From: Liquorilactobacillus satsumensis DSM 16230 = JCM 12392
Lineage (GTDB): Bacteria; Bacillota; Bacilli; Lactobacillales; Lactobacillaceae
Reading direction: 5' to 3'
Length of the DNA: 35,600 nucleotides
NCBI RefSeq assembly: GCF_001435195.1
Contig: NZ_AZFQ01000036.1
Span: 143,830-179,429 of the forward strand
The notes beneath the pieces are model-generated. The model was not told where the DNA came from, did no database searches, and saw only the letters and a program-made list of their open reading frames with translations. Shown here piece by piece: positions 8,545 through 17,133 of this stretch. The translations under genes and the position numbers were made by a program. Position 1 is the stretch's first letter; every line of letters begins with the position of its first letter.

Positions 8545-8844
8545 CTAGTCCGAAAAGCGATTTGCGGAGGAGTTCACAGAATCTTTGATTTCTTTGAGAC
8601 AGGCAATTATTTGTTCATTTTGAGCAACTAGGATCCAATTTTGTTCAACAAGTGCACGCAGGAATTCGATTTTGATCTCGTTACTTTTGTCGTTAAAATC
8701 AACGTGGGTATTTTCTCGCAAGAGCCCGTGTCTTTGAAGTCCACCTAAAATGGCTTCAATCTGTGCAGAAGTTTCTTCACTAACCTCATCAAGTCCACGG
8801 TCTGCAAGGATACCCTGGATTTTATTATTGTTGAATATCCCCAT
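8545..8844 (-). CDS. Hypothetical protein, 99 residues
   Basis: A small soluble, mixed-charge protein beginning MGIFNNNKIQGILADRGLDE. No signal peptide or membrane helix. The region about 15-45 (LDEVSEETSAQIEAILGGLQ) and the region about 58-90 (EIKIEFLRALVEQNWILVAQNEQIIACLKEIKD) look like amphipathic helices that could form a helical bundle or oligomer. The start was chosen at ATG 8844 because AGGAGAAGG lies just before it; an upstream in-frame ATG at 8877 lacks a binding site. No family recognised. It is a single gene convergent with the small membrane protein. Confidence 0.7.
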   Translation of the reverse strand: MGIFNNNKIQGILADRGLDEVSEETSAQIEAILGGLQRHGLLRENTHVDFNDKSNEIKIEFLRALVEQNWILVAQNEQIIACLKEIKDSVNSSANRFSD

Positions 8845-8977
8845 TGTCCTTCTCCTTTCAATCAGTCCCTGAGCCACATCCTTTCAGTATTATTGTATCA
8901 TTTAAGGAACATCTGCTGAGAGTAAAATGCTTCAAGTACAGTAAAAGTGGCTAATCAGTGTACTTTGTTAAATTTAA

Positions 8978-8991
8978 TTAAAGCGCTATCA
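8978..8991 (+). promoter_or_regulatory. cre-like box upstream of the NADH oxidase promoter
   Basis: TTAAAGCGCTATCA fits TGWAARCGYTWNCW at 13 of 14 positions. It is centred near -47 relative to the predicted start (about 9032), a position more typical of CcpA activation than of blocking. Confidence 0.45.
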
Positions 8992-8997
8992 TTATGC

Positions 8998-9025
8998 TTG
9001 CCAAAAGAAATAGATTGTGTAATAT
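8998..9025 (+). promoter_or_regulatory. Promoter of the NADH oxidase gene
   Basis: TTGCCA (8998-9003), 16 bp, TAATAT (9020-9025). It leaves a leader of about 60 nt before the ATG at 9091. Confidence 0.5.
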
Positions 9026-9090
9026 TTAAATTAACGTATGTTTGTTATTGAGCAAGCCACCCAGCCATCTTTAAAATGGAGGAGTTCATT

Positions 9091-10446
9091 ATGAAAAAAG
9101 TTGCCGTAGTAGGTTGTACGCACGCAGGAACGTATGTTGTAAAGGAGATCTTGAAAGAACATCCAGATACCCAGGTCAGAGTGTTTGAACGTAATGAGGA
9201 AATTTCCTTTCTTTCCTGTGGCATCGCTCTTTATCTAGGAGGGCAGATTACTGATCCAGCTGGTTTGTTCTATTCAAACCCACAGGAATTACGCGCGCTA
9301 GGAGCAGAAATTTTTACGCAGCATGATGTTACGGCTATCGATACCGCTAAGCATACATTACAGGTCAAGAATCTTCAAAACAATGAGGTCTGGGAAGAAG
9401 AATACGACAAAATTGTAATGACTACTGGTTCATGGCCTGTAATTCCACCTATCCGTGGAATTGAGAGCTCAAAGGTAGTTCTTTGCAAAAATTGGGAACA
9501 TGCGCAGGAATTATTCAAAAGAGCTCCACAAGCTGAGAGAATCGCTGTGATTGGAGCGGGCTATATCGGGGTAGAACTTGCAGAAGCGTATAACTTAAAA
9601 GGGCATGCTGTCACCTTAGTAGATGCCCAAGAGCGGATTATGCCCAAGTATTTTGATGAACCATTCACGACCAAAGTAGAACAAATCTTTCTTGAACGCG
9701 GAATTGAGCTTGCATTAGGACAAAATGTCATCGAATTTAAAGAGCAAAACGGTGAGTTGTTGCTCAAAACTGATCAAAATGAATTTGCAGTTGACTTAGC
9801 GATTTTGTGTATTGGTTTTAAACCGAATACAGCATTACTTGCAGGTCAGGTAGCAATGCTTCCGAATGGCGCGATCATTACTAATGAATATCAGCAAAGC
9901 TCTGACCCAGCCGTTTTTGCTGCGGGTGACAGTGCTGCAATTCATTTCAACCCAACAGGTAAACCTGCCTATATCCCACTTGCAACGAATGCGATTCGAC
10001 AAGGAAGACTAGTAGGGCAGAATTTGTTTGCACCTCGAATTCGCAGTTTGGGAACACAAGCGACATCGGGACTAGCTCTTTTTGGAACCGCACTTTGCTC
10101 TACAGGATTAACTGTCGCCGCTGCTAAAGAACAAGGAATTGAAGTGGCTCAAGTATTTTTGGAAGATAATTATCGACCAGAATTTATGCCGACTACTGAG
10201 AAAATTCTGATGTCGTTAGTTTATGATCCACAGACTTTGCGGATTCTAGGCGGCTCCTTTTTAAGCAAACATGACATTTCTCAGGCTGCCAATTTGCTGT
10301 CAGTTTGTATCCAAAATCAAAATACAATCGCAGACTTAGCTCAGGTAGACATGCTTTTTCAACCACATTTCGATAAACCATTTAATTACCTTAACTTGTT
10401 GGGGCAAGCTGCACTTGCACATGAGCAGGACAGGCTGCTGCAATAA
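9091..10446 (+). CDS. nox: NADH oxidase / CoA-disulfide-reductase-like flavoprotein
   Basis: A 451-residue FAD- and NAD(P)H-dependent oxidoreductase of the pyridine nucleotide-disulfide family. Seen: an N-terminal dinucleotide fold starting KKVAVVGCTHAGTY, a single redox-active cysteine C43 in SFLSCGIALYLGG, a second dinucleotide fold with IGAGYIGVELAEAY near residues 155-168, the FAD-binding FAAGDSA near 280, and the C-terminal dimerisation domain. This pattern matches lactic acid bacterial NADH oxidases that reduce O2 to water through a cysteine sulfenic acid, regenerating NAD+ in air; NADH peroxidase and CoA-disulfide reductase are close relatives. ATG 9091 is preferred (GGAGGAG 6 bases upstream) over ATG 9076. 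Single-gene unit. Confidence 0.88.
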   Translation: MKKVAVVGCTHAGTYVVKEILKEHPDTQVRVFERNEEISFLSCGIALYLGGQITDPAGLFYSNPQELRALGAEIFTQHDVTAIDTAKHTLQVKNLQNNEVWEEEYDKIVMTTGSWPVIPPIRGIESSKVVLCKNWEHAQELFKRAPQAERIAVIGAGYIGVELAEAYNLKGHAVTLVDAQERIMPKYFDEPFTTKVEQIFLERGIELALGQNVIEFKEQNGELLLKTDQNEFAVDLAILCIGFKPNTALLAGQVAMLPNGAIITNEYQQSSDPAVFAAGDSAAIHFNPTGKPAYIPLATNAIRQGRLVGQNLFAPRIRSLGTQATSGLALFGTALCSTGLTVAAAKEQGIEVAQVFLEDNYRPEFMPTTEKILMSLVYDPQTLRILGGSFLSKHDISQAANLLSVCIQNQNTIADLAQVDMLFQPHFDKPFNYLNLLGQAALAHEQDRLLQ

Positions 10447-10621
10447 AAAAGTGGTAAACAGCGAGTTTCTTTGTAAAGAGGGCTCTGAAAATTTGAGTTG
10501 GAGCTAATCTTTAAATAACGAAAAATTTAGCTGAAAGCCATTTACTACTCCAAACAGCAAACATTCTGTATACTAAAGTTACGAACTTTTGTATCATAAT
10601 TTGGTGTTTGGGGGTTTTTTT

Positions 10622-11794
10622 ATGGATAAAGAAAGCAGATGGATTCGCTTTCTAGGCGGTCGTAATCTGGTTTTTACATTACTGGTACTTGGTATGCTTG
10701 GAGCAGTAATTTTTTTATATAGCAAAGTTGATTTTATTTTTAAACCATTAACAATGACATTAACTATTATTTTACCACCGGTTATTTTTGGACTTATTTT
10801 GTTTTATTTAATCAATCCATTGGTTGTCAGACTTGAGCGTTTTTTGAAGAGAACTTGGATCATTACTGTAATCTATTTATTAATCTTAGGATTACTGGTT
10901 TTTGGCGGCATTGAGTTAATAATTGCTGCCAGAACACAGACGCTTGATCTTGTACGTCATTTGCCGCAAATCATGCGCGGCTTTCAACGTAATGTTGATC
11001 ATCTGACAGCAACATTACCATATACGAAAGAACTAGAGCAAATGCTATCAGATGTTGATCTTTCCGGCATGAAAATTAGTAGTTTTGCACAAAAATATTT
11101 TCAAAGTGGTGTTCATGGTTTTAGTGGTGTTTTTTCAGCCCTCTCGACAATGTTGTTGACAATTGTGGTTGGTCCAATTATTGCTTTTTTCCTGTTAAGA
11201 GACAAAGAAAAGTTCTTTACTTCAGTTCGACGGTTAGTTCCGCCTGTTTTCCGGCGTGACTTTACGGAATTCGGTAAAATTGTGGATCAGCAAATTGGAG
11301 GATACCTTAAAGGACAAATTATTGCTTCAGCGATTCTAGGATTGTTATACTGGCCAAGTTTTTTATTGATCGGTTTGCATTACTCAGGTGTATTGGCACT
11401 TGCCGCAGGAATCTTAAGTATCGTGCCCTACGTAGGATCTTTTGCAGCTTTTTTACCAGGATTGATTATTGCGTTTCAAGGGTCACTTTGGCTAGCCGTT
11501 AAATTTACATTAGTGTGGTTTATTATTCAGTTTCTGCATGGTCAATTGGTGGTTCCACGCATTATGGGAGACAATCTGCAGTTGCATATGATTACCGTCT
11601 TGTTGGTCTTATTGGTGATGGGAGATCTATTAGGATTAGTCGGAGTTGTTTTTGGGATTCCTATTTATTGCTTTATCAAAGCTTTTTCAATCTATCTCTT
11701 CCGGCACTTTAAGCAAAGATACAATCGTTTCTATGGTGGTAAGGGAAGATATGAAGAAACAGAATTTTCTAAAGAAGAGTATCTAAAAAAATAA
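10622..11794 (+). CDS. AI-2E family transporter
   Basis: A 390-residue membrane protein with two N-terminal helices (about 14-70), a soluble region around residues 100-160 and a C-terminal block of five or six helices including the family-like stretch SIVPYVGSFAAFLPGLIIAF and HGQLVVPRIMGDNLQLH. This is the AI-2E (PerM/TqsA) family of secondary exporters, whose members move quorum signals or act as Na+/H+ antiporters; the substrate here is not readable. ATG 10622 follows GGGGG by 7 bases; an in-frame TTG at 10589 is less likely. The C-terminus is highly charged (KGRYEETEFSKEEYLKK). Single-gene unit. Confidence 0.88.
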   Translation: MDKESRWIRFLGGRNLVFTLLVLGMLGAVIFLYSKVDFIFKPLTMTLTIILPPVIFGLILFYLINPLVVRLERFLKRTWIITVIYLLILGLLVFGGIELIIAARTQTLDLVRHLPQIMRGFQRNVDHLTATLPYTKELEQMLSDVDLSGMKISSFAQKYFQSGVHGFSGVFSALSTMLLTIVVGPIIAFFLLRDKEKFFTSVRRLVPPVFRRDFTEFGKIVDQQIGGYLKGQIIASAILGLLYWPSFLLIGLHYSGVLALAAGILSIVPYVGSFAAFLPGLIIAFQGSLWLAVKFTLVWFIIQFLHGQLVVPRIMGDNLQLHMITVLLVLLVMGDLLGLVGVVFGIPIYCFIKAFSIYLFRHFKQRYNRFYGGKGRYEETEFSKEEYLKK

Positions 11795-11859
11795 GGTTTA
11801 AAAGCAGTGATCTTGGAGCTTTTAAAACTTCCTGCGGTTGCTTAGGCAAACATTATCGA

Positions 11860-11920
11860 CTCTGCGATGTACGTGATTTTGTGTTAGTACGCAAACTTTA
11901 GCAACTTAGCACACACTTTT
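11860..11920 (-). repeat. Decayed copy of the intergenic repeat unit
   Basis: The stretch CGTGATTTTGTGTTAGTACG...AGCAACTTAGCACACACT matches, in reversed orientation, one arm of unit U (CGTAATTTCGAGTTAGTACT...CCAACTTATGTCACACTCT) with scattered changes. It ends just before the predicted -35 of the downstream MFS gene. Confidence 0.5.
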
Positions 11921-11927
11921 TTTAGGT

Positions 11928-11956
11928 TTGCATTTTTAGAAGGACTGTGGAATAAT
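11928..11956 (+). promoter_or_regulatory. Promoter of the MFS gene
   Basis: TTGCAT (11928-11933), 17 bp, AATAAT (11951-11956), about 60 bases before the ATG. Confidence 0.4.
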
Positions 11957-12017
11957 CGTGTAAGGCATTAGCAAAATAAAGGATGGCAGAGATCATCCAT
12001 TTTGGAGGAATCGGATA

Positions 12018-13262
12018 ATGGAACAGTCAAAAAACTCGGCACAAGGTCGGTTTAGTAGTGAACAAAAGTGGGTCATCGCATCAACTTCAGCTGGTTTTTC
12101 ACTTGAAAATATGGATATTATGTTTTTATCCTTTGCGCTTGCACCAATTATTGCAAGTTTGCATCTTTCAAGTGCAGCAGCCGGGATGATTGGTTCAATT
12201 ACCAATCTAGGGATGTTGGTCGGTGGCGCACTTTTTGGTATTTTAGGAGATCGTTTTGGGCGTGTGCGGACATTTTCATATACGATCTTTATTTTTGCTT
12301 TTGCAACCGGGATGATGTATTTTGCGGATAACCTGACCCAGATCTATCTCCTGCGATTTTTTGCAGGGATTGGAGCTGGTGGTGAGTATGGTGTTGGAAT
12401 TGCGTTGATTGCCGAAAGCTTTGAACAACGCCATGTGGGCCGAATGACATCGGTTGCCGCCATTGGAGGGCAGTTGGGCGCAATCATTGCTGCTTTGGCA
12501 GCGGCCTACGTAATTCCACAATATGGTTGGAACACACTTTTCCTTTTAGGGGTTGTACCTGTGTTACTGACTTATTTCGTACGGCGCCACTTACATGAAA
12601 GTGAAGATTTTGTTGCAGCTCACAAGGCTGTGGCTGCAAAAAAAGAGAAAGTTTCACTCAAGCATTTATTTGCAACACCAAAGATTGCACTGCAGACAGC
12701 AAGTTTAATGGTCATGACAATTGTCCAAATTGCAGGTTACTTTGGTCTAATGAACTGGTTGCCCGTAATCGTGCAGCAAAAACAAGGTCTCAGTGTTTCA
12801 GGGTCTTCATTGTGGATGATCGCCACTATTATTGGAATGTGTTTGGGAATGGTCGTTTTTGGAAGCTTATTTGATCGTTTTGGACCACGACTTGCCTTTG
12901 GTATTTTCCTCCCCGCATCTGCCTGTGTGACTTTTGCGTTGGTGCTTGCGCAGTCTACCTTTCAATTAGTGCTGATCGGGGCAGTTGTTGGCTTCTTTTC
13001 AAATGGAATGTTTGGCGGCTATGGAGCAGTCATCAGCTTACTATATCCGACTGAAATCAGATCAACTGCGAATAATATTATTATGAACGTTGGACGTGCA
13101 GTCGGTGGATTTTCATCAGTTGTCATCGGTATTTTAATGGATCACTTTTCATTGTTTGTTACGATGGGCTTTTTAGCAATTCTTTACTTAATAAGCTTCG
13201 GTGTGATGCTGACTTTACCAGGTCTGATTAAACTTAGGCAAGCGACTCGGCTTAACAGCTAA
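12018..13262 (+). CDS. MFS symporter, aromatic-acid / metabolite:H+ type
   Basis: A 414-residue, 12-helix major facilitator protein. Loop 2-3 carries GDRFGR (residues 77-82), the matching loop 8-9 carries GSLFDRFGPR, and helix 4 carries GIGAGGEYGVGIALIAE, the pattern of the AAHS / metabolite:H+ symporter group that imports organic acids. The acidic LENMDIMF in helix 1 also fits that group (a helix-1 Asp is important in aromatic-acid symporters). A GGAGG site is 9 bases before the ATG. It stands alone with its own promoter and no catabolic genes beside it, so the substrate is open; export of a small acid is also possible. Confidence 0.85.
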   Translation: MEQSKNSAQGRFSSEQKWVIASTSAGFSLENMDIMFLSFALAPIIASLHLSSAAAGMIGSITNLGMLVGGALFGILGDRFGRVRTFSYTIFIFAFATGMMYFADNLTQIYLLRFFAGIGAGGEYGVGIALIAESFEQRHVGRMTSVAAIGGQLGAIIAALAAAYVIPQYGWNTLFLLGVVPVLLTYFVRRHLHESEDFVAAHKAVAAKKEKVSLKHLFATPKIALQTASLMVMTIVQIAGYFGLMNWLPVIVQQKQGLSVSGSSLWMIATIIGMCLGMVVFGSLFDRFGPRLAFGIFLPASACVTFALVLAQSTFQLVLIGAVVGFFSNGMFGGYGAVISLLYPTEIRSTANNIIMNVGRAVGGFSSVVIGILMDHFSLFVTMGFLAILYLISFGVMLTLPGLIKLRQATRLNS

Positions 13263-13307
13263 AAAGTATTATAAGTCAAATTAAGAAATTAGAGTAATTC
13301 CTGAATT

Positions 13308-13363
13308 CTCAATCACCTTTTTTGTGACTGAGCTACACTTAGGACCGCTTCTGATTAGGCGGT
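13308..13363 (+). other. Two small hairpins between MFS and S66 genes
   Basis: CTCA.TCAC/GTGA.TGAG at 13308-13332 around a CTTTTTT loop, and ACCGCTT/AGGCGGT at 13344-13363. Neither is followed by a T-run, so they are not classical terminators; they may belong to the 5' leader of the peptidase gene. Confidence 0.3.
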
Positions 13364-13458
13364 AAGTTGGAGTGCTGTTCAAGTTAGGTTGTTGGGAATT
13401 TTTAGTCGATGTCCAAAGTGGTAAAAGAGTTTATTTTCGAGGAGGTGCGTGAGATAAG

Positions 13459-14553
13459 ATGATTAAACCCAGACGTTTGAAAAAAGGAGACAAAGTTGCA
13501 ATCGTAAGTCTTTCTAGCGGAATTTTAGGTGAAAAATTTGTCCGGCATGAACTCAATCTGGGCCTGCAGCGTTTACAGGCTCTGGGATTAGAACCGGTAA
13601 TCATGCCCCATGCTTTAAAAGGCTTGACCTATTTGAAAGAACATCCAGCAAAACGCGCTGCAGATCTTAAGTCGGCATTTTTGGACGATACTATCGCTGG
13701 AATAATTTGCGCGATCGGTGGAGATGATACATACAGGCTCTTACCTTTTTTATTAGAAGATCAGGAATTTATACATGCGGTCAGGGAAAAGCCCAAGTTT
13801 TTTACGGGTTTTTCTGATTCAACGGTTAACCATTTGCTTTTTTATCAACTCGGAATGGTGAGCTTCTACGGGCCTAATTTGCTGAATGATCTTGCGGAAT
13901 TAGATGTGGCAATGCTGCCATATACCGCACGAATCTTTAGGTCATTTTTTGAAAATCCGGCTACAAGAAAAATTGTCTCCAGTCCCATCTGGTATGAAGA
14001 ACGCACTGATTTTTCACCTGCAGCAATTGGAACACCACGAAAAGAGCATCTTGAAGAAGCAGGTTATCTGGTATTACGTGGGCATGGGATTGTTACTGGT
14101 CAGCTATTAGGAGGATGCCTTGACAGCTTTTATGATCTGTTGCAGGTTGGGCGTTATCCTGATGAAGTTCAGGTTGCAACAAAATTCAAAATTTTTCCGC
14201 AAGCAGCTGAATGGCAGGACAAATTATTATTCATTGAAACGAGTGAAGAGTGTCCCGAACCGCAGCTTTTTAGAAAAATGTTGTGTGCATTGAAAGCTCA
14301 AGGTATTTTTGCAAAGCTTAAAGGTATTTTACTAGGAAAACCTCAAAATGAGCGTTTTTTTAGAGAGTATAAAACGATCCTGCTCGAAGTGACACAGGAA
14401 TTTGGACTGCCGCTGATGGTTAATTTGAATTTTGGCCACGCGTATCCCCGCATGGCACTGCCATATGGTTTGCAGGCACGGCTTGATTTAAACCAGGGAA
14501 CTTTAACTATTATGGAAAGTTTTTTTACAGACTTTGAAGAAAAGCAAAATTAA
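13459..14553 (+). CDS. S66 family peptidase (LD-carboxypeptidase / MccF-like)
   Basis: A 364-residue cytoplasmic serine peptidase. The nucleophile is predicted as S119 in GFSDST, with IGGDDTYRLLPFL (87-99) just before it; the other triad members fit E260 (LFIETSEE) and H327 (FGHAYPRMALPYG). S66 enzymes either trim muropeptides (LD-carboxypeptidase, wall recycling) or, in the MccF group, inactivate peptide-nucleotide antibiotics such as microcin C. The IGGDDTYR motif and length lean towards MccF-like, but substrate cannot be decided. The start has GAGGAGG 13 bases upstream, longer than ideal; no better in-frame start is present. Confidence 0.85.
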   Translation: MIKPRRLKKGDKVAIVSLSSGILGEKFVRHELNLGLQRLQALGLEPVIMPHALKGLTYLKEHPAKRAADLKSAFLDDTIAGIICAIGGDDTYRLLPFLLEDQEFIHAVREKPKFFTGFSDSTVNHLLFYQLGMVSFYGPNLLNDLAELDVAMLPYTARIFRSFFENPATRKIVSSPIWYEERTDFSPAAIGTPRKEHLEEAGYLVLRGHGIVTGQLLGGCLDSFYDLLQVGRYPDEVQVATKFKIFPQAAEWQDKLLFIETSEECPEPQLFRKMLCALKAQGIFAKLKGILLGKPQNERFFREYKTILLEVTQEFGLPLMVNLNFGHAYPRMALPYGLQARLDLNQGTLTIMESFFTDFEEKQN

Positions 14554-14575
14554 TTAGTGCAAACTTGATTTTTAT

Positions 14576-14584
14576 TGCTATAAT
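14576..14584 (+). promoter_or_regulatory. Extended -10 promoter of the LysM gene
   Basis: TGCTATAAT with TATAAT at 14579-14584. It predicts a start near 14591 and a leader of only about 26 nt before the GTG at 14617, which leaves no room for a longer N-terminus. Confidence 0.55.
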
Positions 14585-14616
14585 CAAAACAGATAAAGTT
14601 TACGGGGGAAGACGGA

Positions 14617-15267
14617 GTGGGAATTGATACAAGTGTAATAAATGCGGTGCAACAGGCTAATACCAACCAGACGACTACGAGTGAACAACAGGGAGCACAG
14701 TATTTTGCGCAAGTGCTAGCCGAAAAACTTGGAACAACGACGACAGCACAAAACGCGACTAAAACACTTTCAGTTGTGCAAGGAGATACTGTATCTGAAC
14801 TTGCTGAAAAGTATGGTTCATCGACGGCTGCGATTGTCCAAGCTAATCAGTTGCAGAATCCTGATCTTATTTTAGTGGGACAACAGCTGATGGTTCCCTT
14901 AAAGCAAACCGGGTCTGCGGGAACGACAGCTATTACGAAGACGACTGCAGTTAATGACGCAACTACTCCCGCAACTTCAACTGCACAAGCAGCAGCTGCA
15001 TATACTACCAATGCGACGACAACGACCACAGCGGCGGAAAGCTCAAATGAGGCTCAAGCACGTGCCTATATTGTGCAACATGAATCTGGTGGTGACTATA
15101 GCGCACGTAATGGCAAATATATTGGCAAATACCAATTAGATCAAAGTTATCTAAAGGGCGACTTTTCAGCTGCTAACCAAGAAAAAGTTGCTAATGAATA
15201 CGTTGCAAGTAGGTATGGTTCTTGGGAAAAAGCAATGCAGCACTGGAAGGCTAATAATTGGTATTAA
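14617..15267 (+). CDS. LysM protein with lytic-transglycosylase-like C-terminus, no visible signal peptide
   Basis: A 216-residue protein: Gln/Thr-rich N-terminus (1-48), one LysM domain (about 50-94, LSVVQGDTVSELAEKYGSS...LILVGQQLMVP), a Thr/Ala linker (about 95-148), and a C-terminal block YIVQHESGGDYSARNGKYIG...YQLDQSYL...RYGSWEKAMQHW like the short wall-muramidase or resuscitation-factor-like tails of lactobacilli; the E of HESGG is the expected catalytic acid. Such proteins normally act in the cell wall and start with a signal peptide, but this one begins MGIDTSVINAVQQANTNQ, with no basic and hydrophobic leader. GTG start with GGGGGAA 7 bases upstream. Export by another route, or retention, is open. 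Confidence 0.82.
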   Translation: MGIDTSVINAVQQANTNQTTTSEQQGAQYFAQVLAEKLGTTTTAQNATKTLSVVQGDTVSELAEKYGSSTAAIVQANQLQNPDLILVGQQLMVPLKQTGSAGTTAITKTTAVNDATTPATSTAQAAAAYTTNATTTTTAAESSNEAQARAYIVQHESGGDYSARNGKYIGKYQLDQSYLKGDFSAANQEKVANEYVASRYGSWEKAMQHWKANNWY

Positions 15268-15338
15268 TTAGCGGAATAGCTGGGATTGTTGGTTTAGTTC
15301 AGGTAAGCTGTTTTCAAATCCATATTAATACCAGATTT

Positions 15339-15511
15339 AGAGAGTGTGACATAAGTCGGTAAAATTTGAGTACTAACTCGAAATTACGAACATAGCGGGT
15401 ACTTTGCTATGAGTAATTGGAAAGTCAGACGGAAGATTTTGACTTATGGAACACGTTTATCCGGAATAAAGTAGGGGCTGTGACAAAATGTAACTTTTGT
15501 CACAGCCCCTT
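15339..15511 (+). repeat. Intergenic repeat, copy B (unit U + hairpin H)
   Basis: The best full copy. Unit U (15339-15470) starts AGAGAGTGTGACATAAG and ends ACGTTTATCCGGAATAAA; its arms are imperfect inverted repeats (GTGTGACATAAGTC with GACTTATGGAACAC; AACTCGAAATTAC with GTAATTGGAAAGT) around a central CATAGC/GCTATG stem. Hairpin H (15473-15510) has a perfect 15-bp stem GGGGCTGTGACAAAA with a 6-nt loop and a T-run, and can end the LysM transcript. Confidence 0.85.
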
Positions 15512-15518
15512 TTCTATT

Positions 15519-15582
15519 TTGTATAAACGAGTTACCTAATTCAAAAATTGCCATCTTGCCAAATTGAGCATTATTTCACAGA
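15519..15582 (-). repeat. Decayed, reversed partial unit U beside copy B
   Basis: TGTATAAACGAGTTACCTAA...TTTCACAGA resembles a shortened reversed U (GGATAAACGTGTTCCATAAG...TGTCACACT). Copy B and this remnant thus flank hairpin H in opposite orientations. The osmC -10 box lies 18 bases further on. Confidence 0.45.
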
Positions 15583-15599
15583 ATTGAAGCGAAGCTGTC

Positions 15600-15605
15600 T
15601 ATAAT
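15600..15605 (+). promoter_or_regulatory. -10 box for osmC-esterase operon
   Basis: A perfect TATAAT, about 55 bases before the GGAGG site of osmC. No good -35 is seen at the usual distance. Confidence 0.35.
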
Positions 15606-15672
15606 AAACTCAAAGTGATAGTTAATGTTAGTTGAGAACGCAAACAGCAAATTAAATGCAGGAGGAAAGCAA

Positions 15673-16095
15673 ATGGCTTATAAAGTAGAAACAGAATTAC
15701 GCAAGATTGGTGCACAAGTCAAAGTTCAGGTACGCGAGCATACTTTTTTGGCGGACGAACCGCTTAGTCTCAAAGGAACTGATGCAGGGCCAAATCCAGT
15801 TGAATATTTGTTAAGTGCTTTGGGAGGGTGCCTTTCTATAACAGCCGCCGATATTAACAGCCGTCATCCCGAAATTGGCTTAGAAAAATTTGAGACTGAA
15901 ATCAAAGGGAGAGTACGCCGTTTTTCTGATAAGACCTCAAAGCTTGACCAGATCAGTATTAAGTTCAATGTTGTTTCACAATTGGATGAAAAGCAGCAGC
16001 ATGCATTTATTAAATCCGTGATCAAGTACTGCACAGTGCATGCTTCACTTGATAAAGAAATCAAAATTAATTATCTTGATGGTGACAAGCAGTAA
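15673..16095 (+). CDS. OsmC family peroxiredoxin-like protein
   Basis: A 140-residue OsmC/Ohr-fold protein. The two conserved cysteines are C53 (SALGGCLSITA) and C120 (KYCTVHASL), the pair that reduces organic hydroperoxides in this family; the GPNPVEYLLSALGGC stretch is diagnostic. Cytoplasmic, probably a dimer. ATG 15673 has GGAGGAAAG directly upstream; a TTG 48 bases earlier lacks a site. The esterase gene begins 17 bases after its stop, so the two form an operon. It fits the general antioxidant content of this window. Confidence 0.88.
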   Translation: MAYKVETELRKIGAQVKVQVREHTFLADEPLSLKGTDAGPNPVEYLLSALGGCLSITAADINSRHPEIGLEKFETEIKGRVRRFSDKTSKLDQISIKFNVVSQLDEKQQHAFIKSVIKYCTVHASLDKEIKINYLDGDKQ

Positions 16096-16112
16096 GGGAG
16101 GACGCTTTTAAG

Positions 16113-17033
16113 ATGACACCACTTGAACAGTTGCGGCAAAGCTGGGCTCAGACTGCCCAAAAAGATCAAGAACGGATTTTTGAACAGGAGAAACCCAAAG
16201 GTGCCTTCGCCGAGACGGGCTACTCTTATATTGCGCATGGCAGTACGTTGCAGACCTTGAATCTTTATTTTCCGCAAAAAAGCGAGAGCTTGAAGCCATT
16301 ACCCACTATTATTGATATTCATGGCGGTGGCTGGATGTATGGCAATCGGCGTCTCAATGAGAATTACTGCCGCTTTCTAGCTGCGCAAGGCTATGCGGTA
16401 ATGGCGATGAGTTATCGTTTATTTCCTGAAGTCGGTTTAAAACAAATGATGGCAGACATCTTTGCAAGTCTGCACTGGCTTGAACATTTTGGACCGCAAA
16501 AGGATTGTAATCTTAACAAGGTTTATCTAGTGGGAGACTCTGCGGGAGCACATCTTGCAGGACTGGCGGCTTGTCTGCAAGCCAGCACAAAACTACAACG
16601 GATTTTTGCGCTGACACCCGTGAACTTTGAATTTACAAAAATTGCATTAATTAATGGGGTGATGGAACCAACGCGTCTTGCTGAAGGAAAGGGGTTAATG
16701 AGCAAAACTGCGGATCTGCAACTTGAACTTTTTGAAAAGCAAGCTCCAGAAATTGCGCCTTTTATTGATTTTTCAAAAGCCTGCAGCGGTTTGAAACTTC
16801 CTCCAATTTTAGTGATTGGAGGTGAAAATGATAGTTTCTGGTGGCAGACTGAGTTATTGATCGCTACTTTAAATGAAACTGGGGCCCCTTATCAAACCAA
16901 GTTATGGACGCAAGAGGATGGGCCACATCTTGGACATGTTTTCAATGTTGCACATTGGGAGTGGAGTGAAAGTCGAACAACAAATCTAGCCATGTTAAGG
17001 TTCTTTGCAACTGAGGAGGCTAATCAAACATAA
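16113..17033 (+). CDS. Alpha/beta hydrolase, HSL-type esterase
   Basis: A 306-residue esterase of the hormone-sensitive-lipase group. Seen: oxyanion-hole motif HGGGW at 70-74, nucleophile elbow GDSAG with S143, acid D240 (IGGEND) and a C-terminal histidine, H272 or H275 (PHLGH). No signal peptide, so cytoplasmic. Such enzymes hydrolyse short-chain acyl esters; the natural substrate is unknown. It is the second gene of an operon with osmC (GGGAGGA site), a pairing that may suit clean-up of damaged lipids or esters, but that is inference. Confidence 0.87.
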   Translation: MTPLEQLRQSWAQTAQKDQERIFEQEKPKGAFAETGYSYIAHGSTLQTLNLYFPQKSESLKPLPTIIDIHGGGWMYGNRRLNENYCRFLAAQGYAVMAMSYRLFPEVGLKQMMADIFASLHWLEHFGPQKDCNLNKVYLVGDSAGAHLAGLAACLQASTKLQRIFALTPVNFEFTKIALINGVMEPTRLAEGKGLMSKTADLQLELFEKQAPEIAPFIDFSKACSGLKLPPILVIGGENDSFWWQTELLIATLNETGAPYQTKLWTQEDGPHLGHVFNVAHWEWSESRTTNLAMLRFFATEEANQT

Positions 17034-17133
17034 TTGCATTACTGGATTTTTAAATTGCATTATACAAACAATTCTTTTAGTGTTGTTACAGCGGTGCGCA
17101 AGTTATACAGTTGCTAGTTTGTTAGAGATGCAA

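Noticed and set aside
9076-9090. ATG 15 bases before the NADH oxidase start
   Set aside because: It overlaps the GGAGGAG site that serves ATG 9091, which begins the dinucleotide fold.
15339-15511. CRISPR-like or insertion-sequence origin of the repeats
   Set aside because: No regularly spaced short repeats with unique spacers and no transposase ORF; the copies are dispersed palindromic units.
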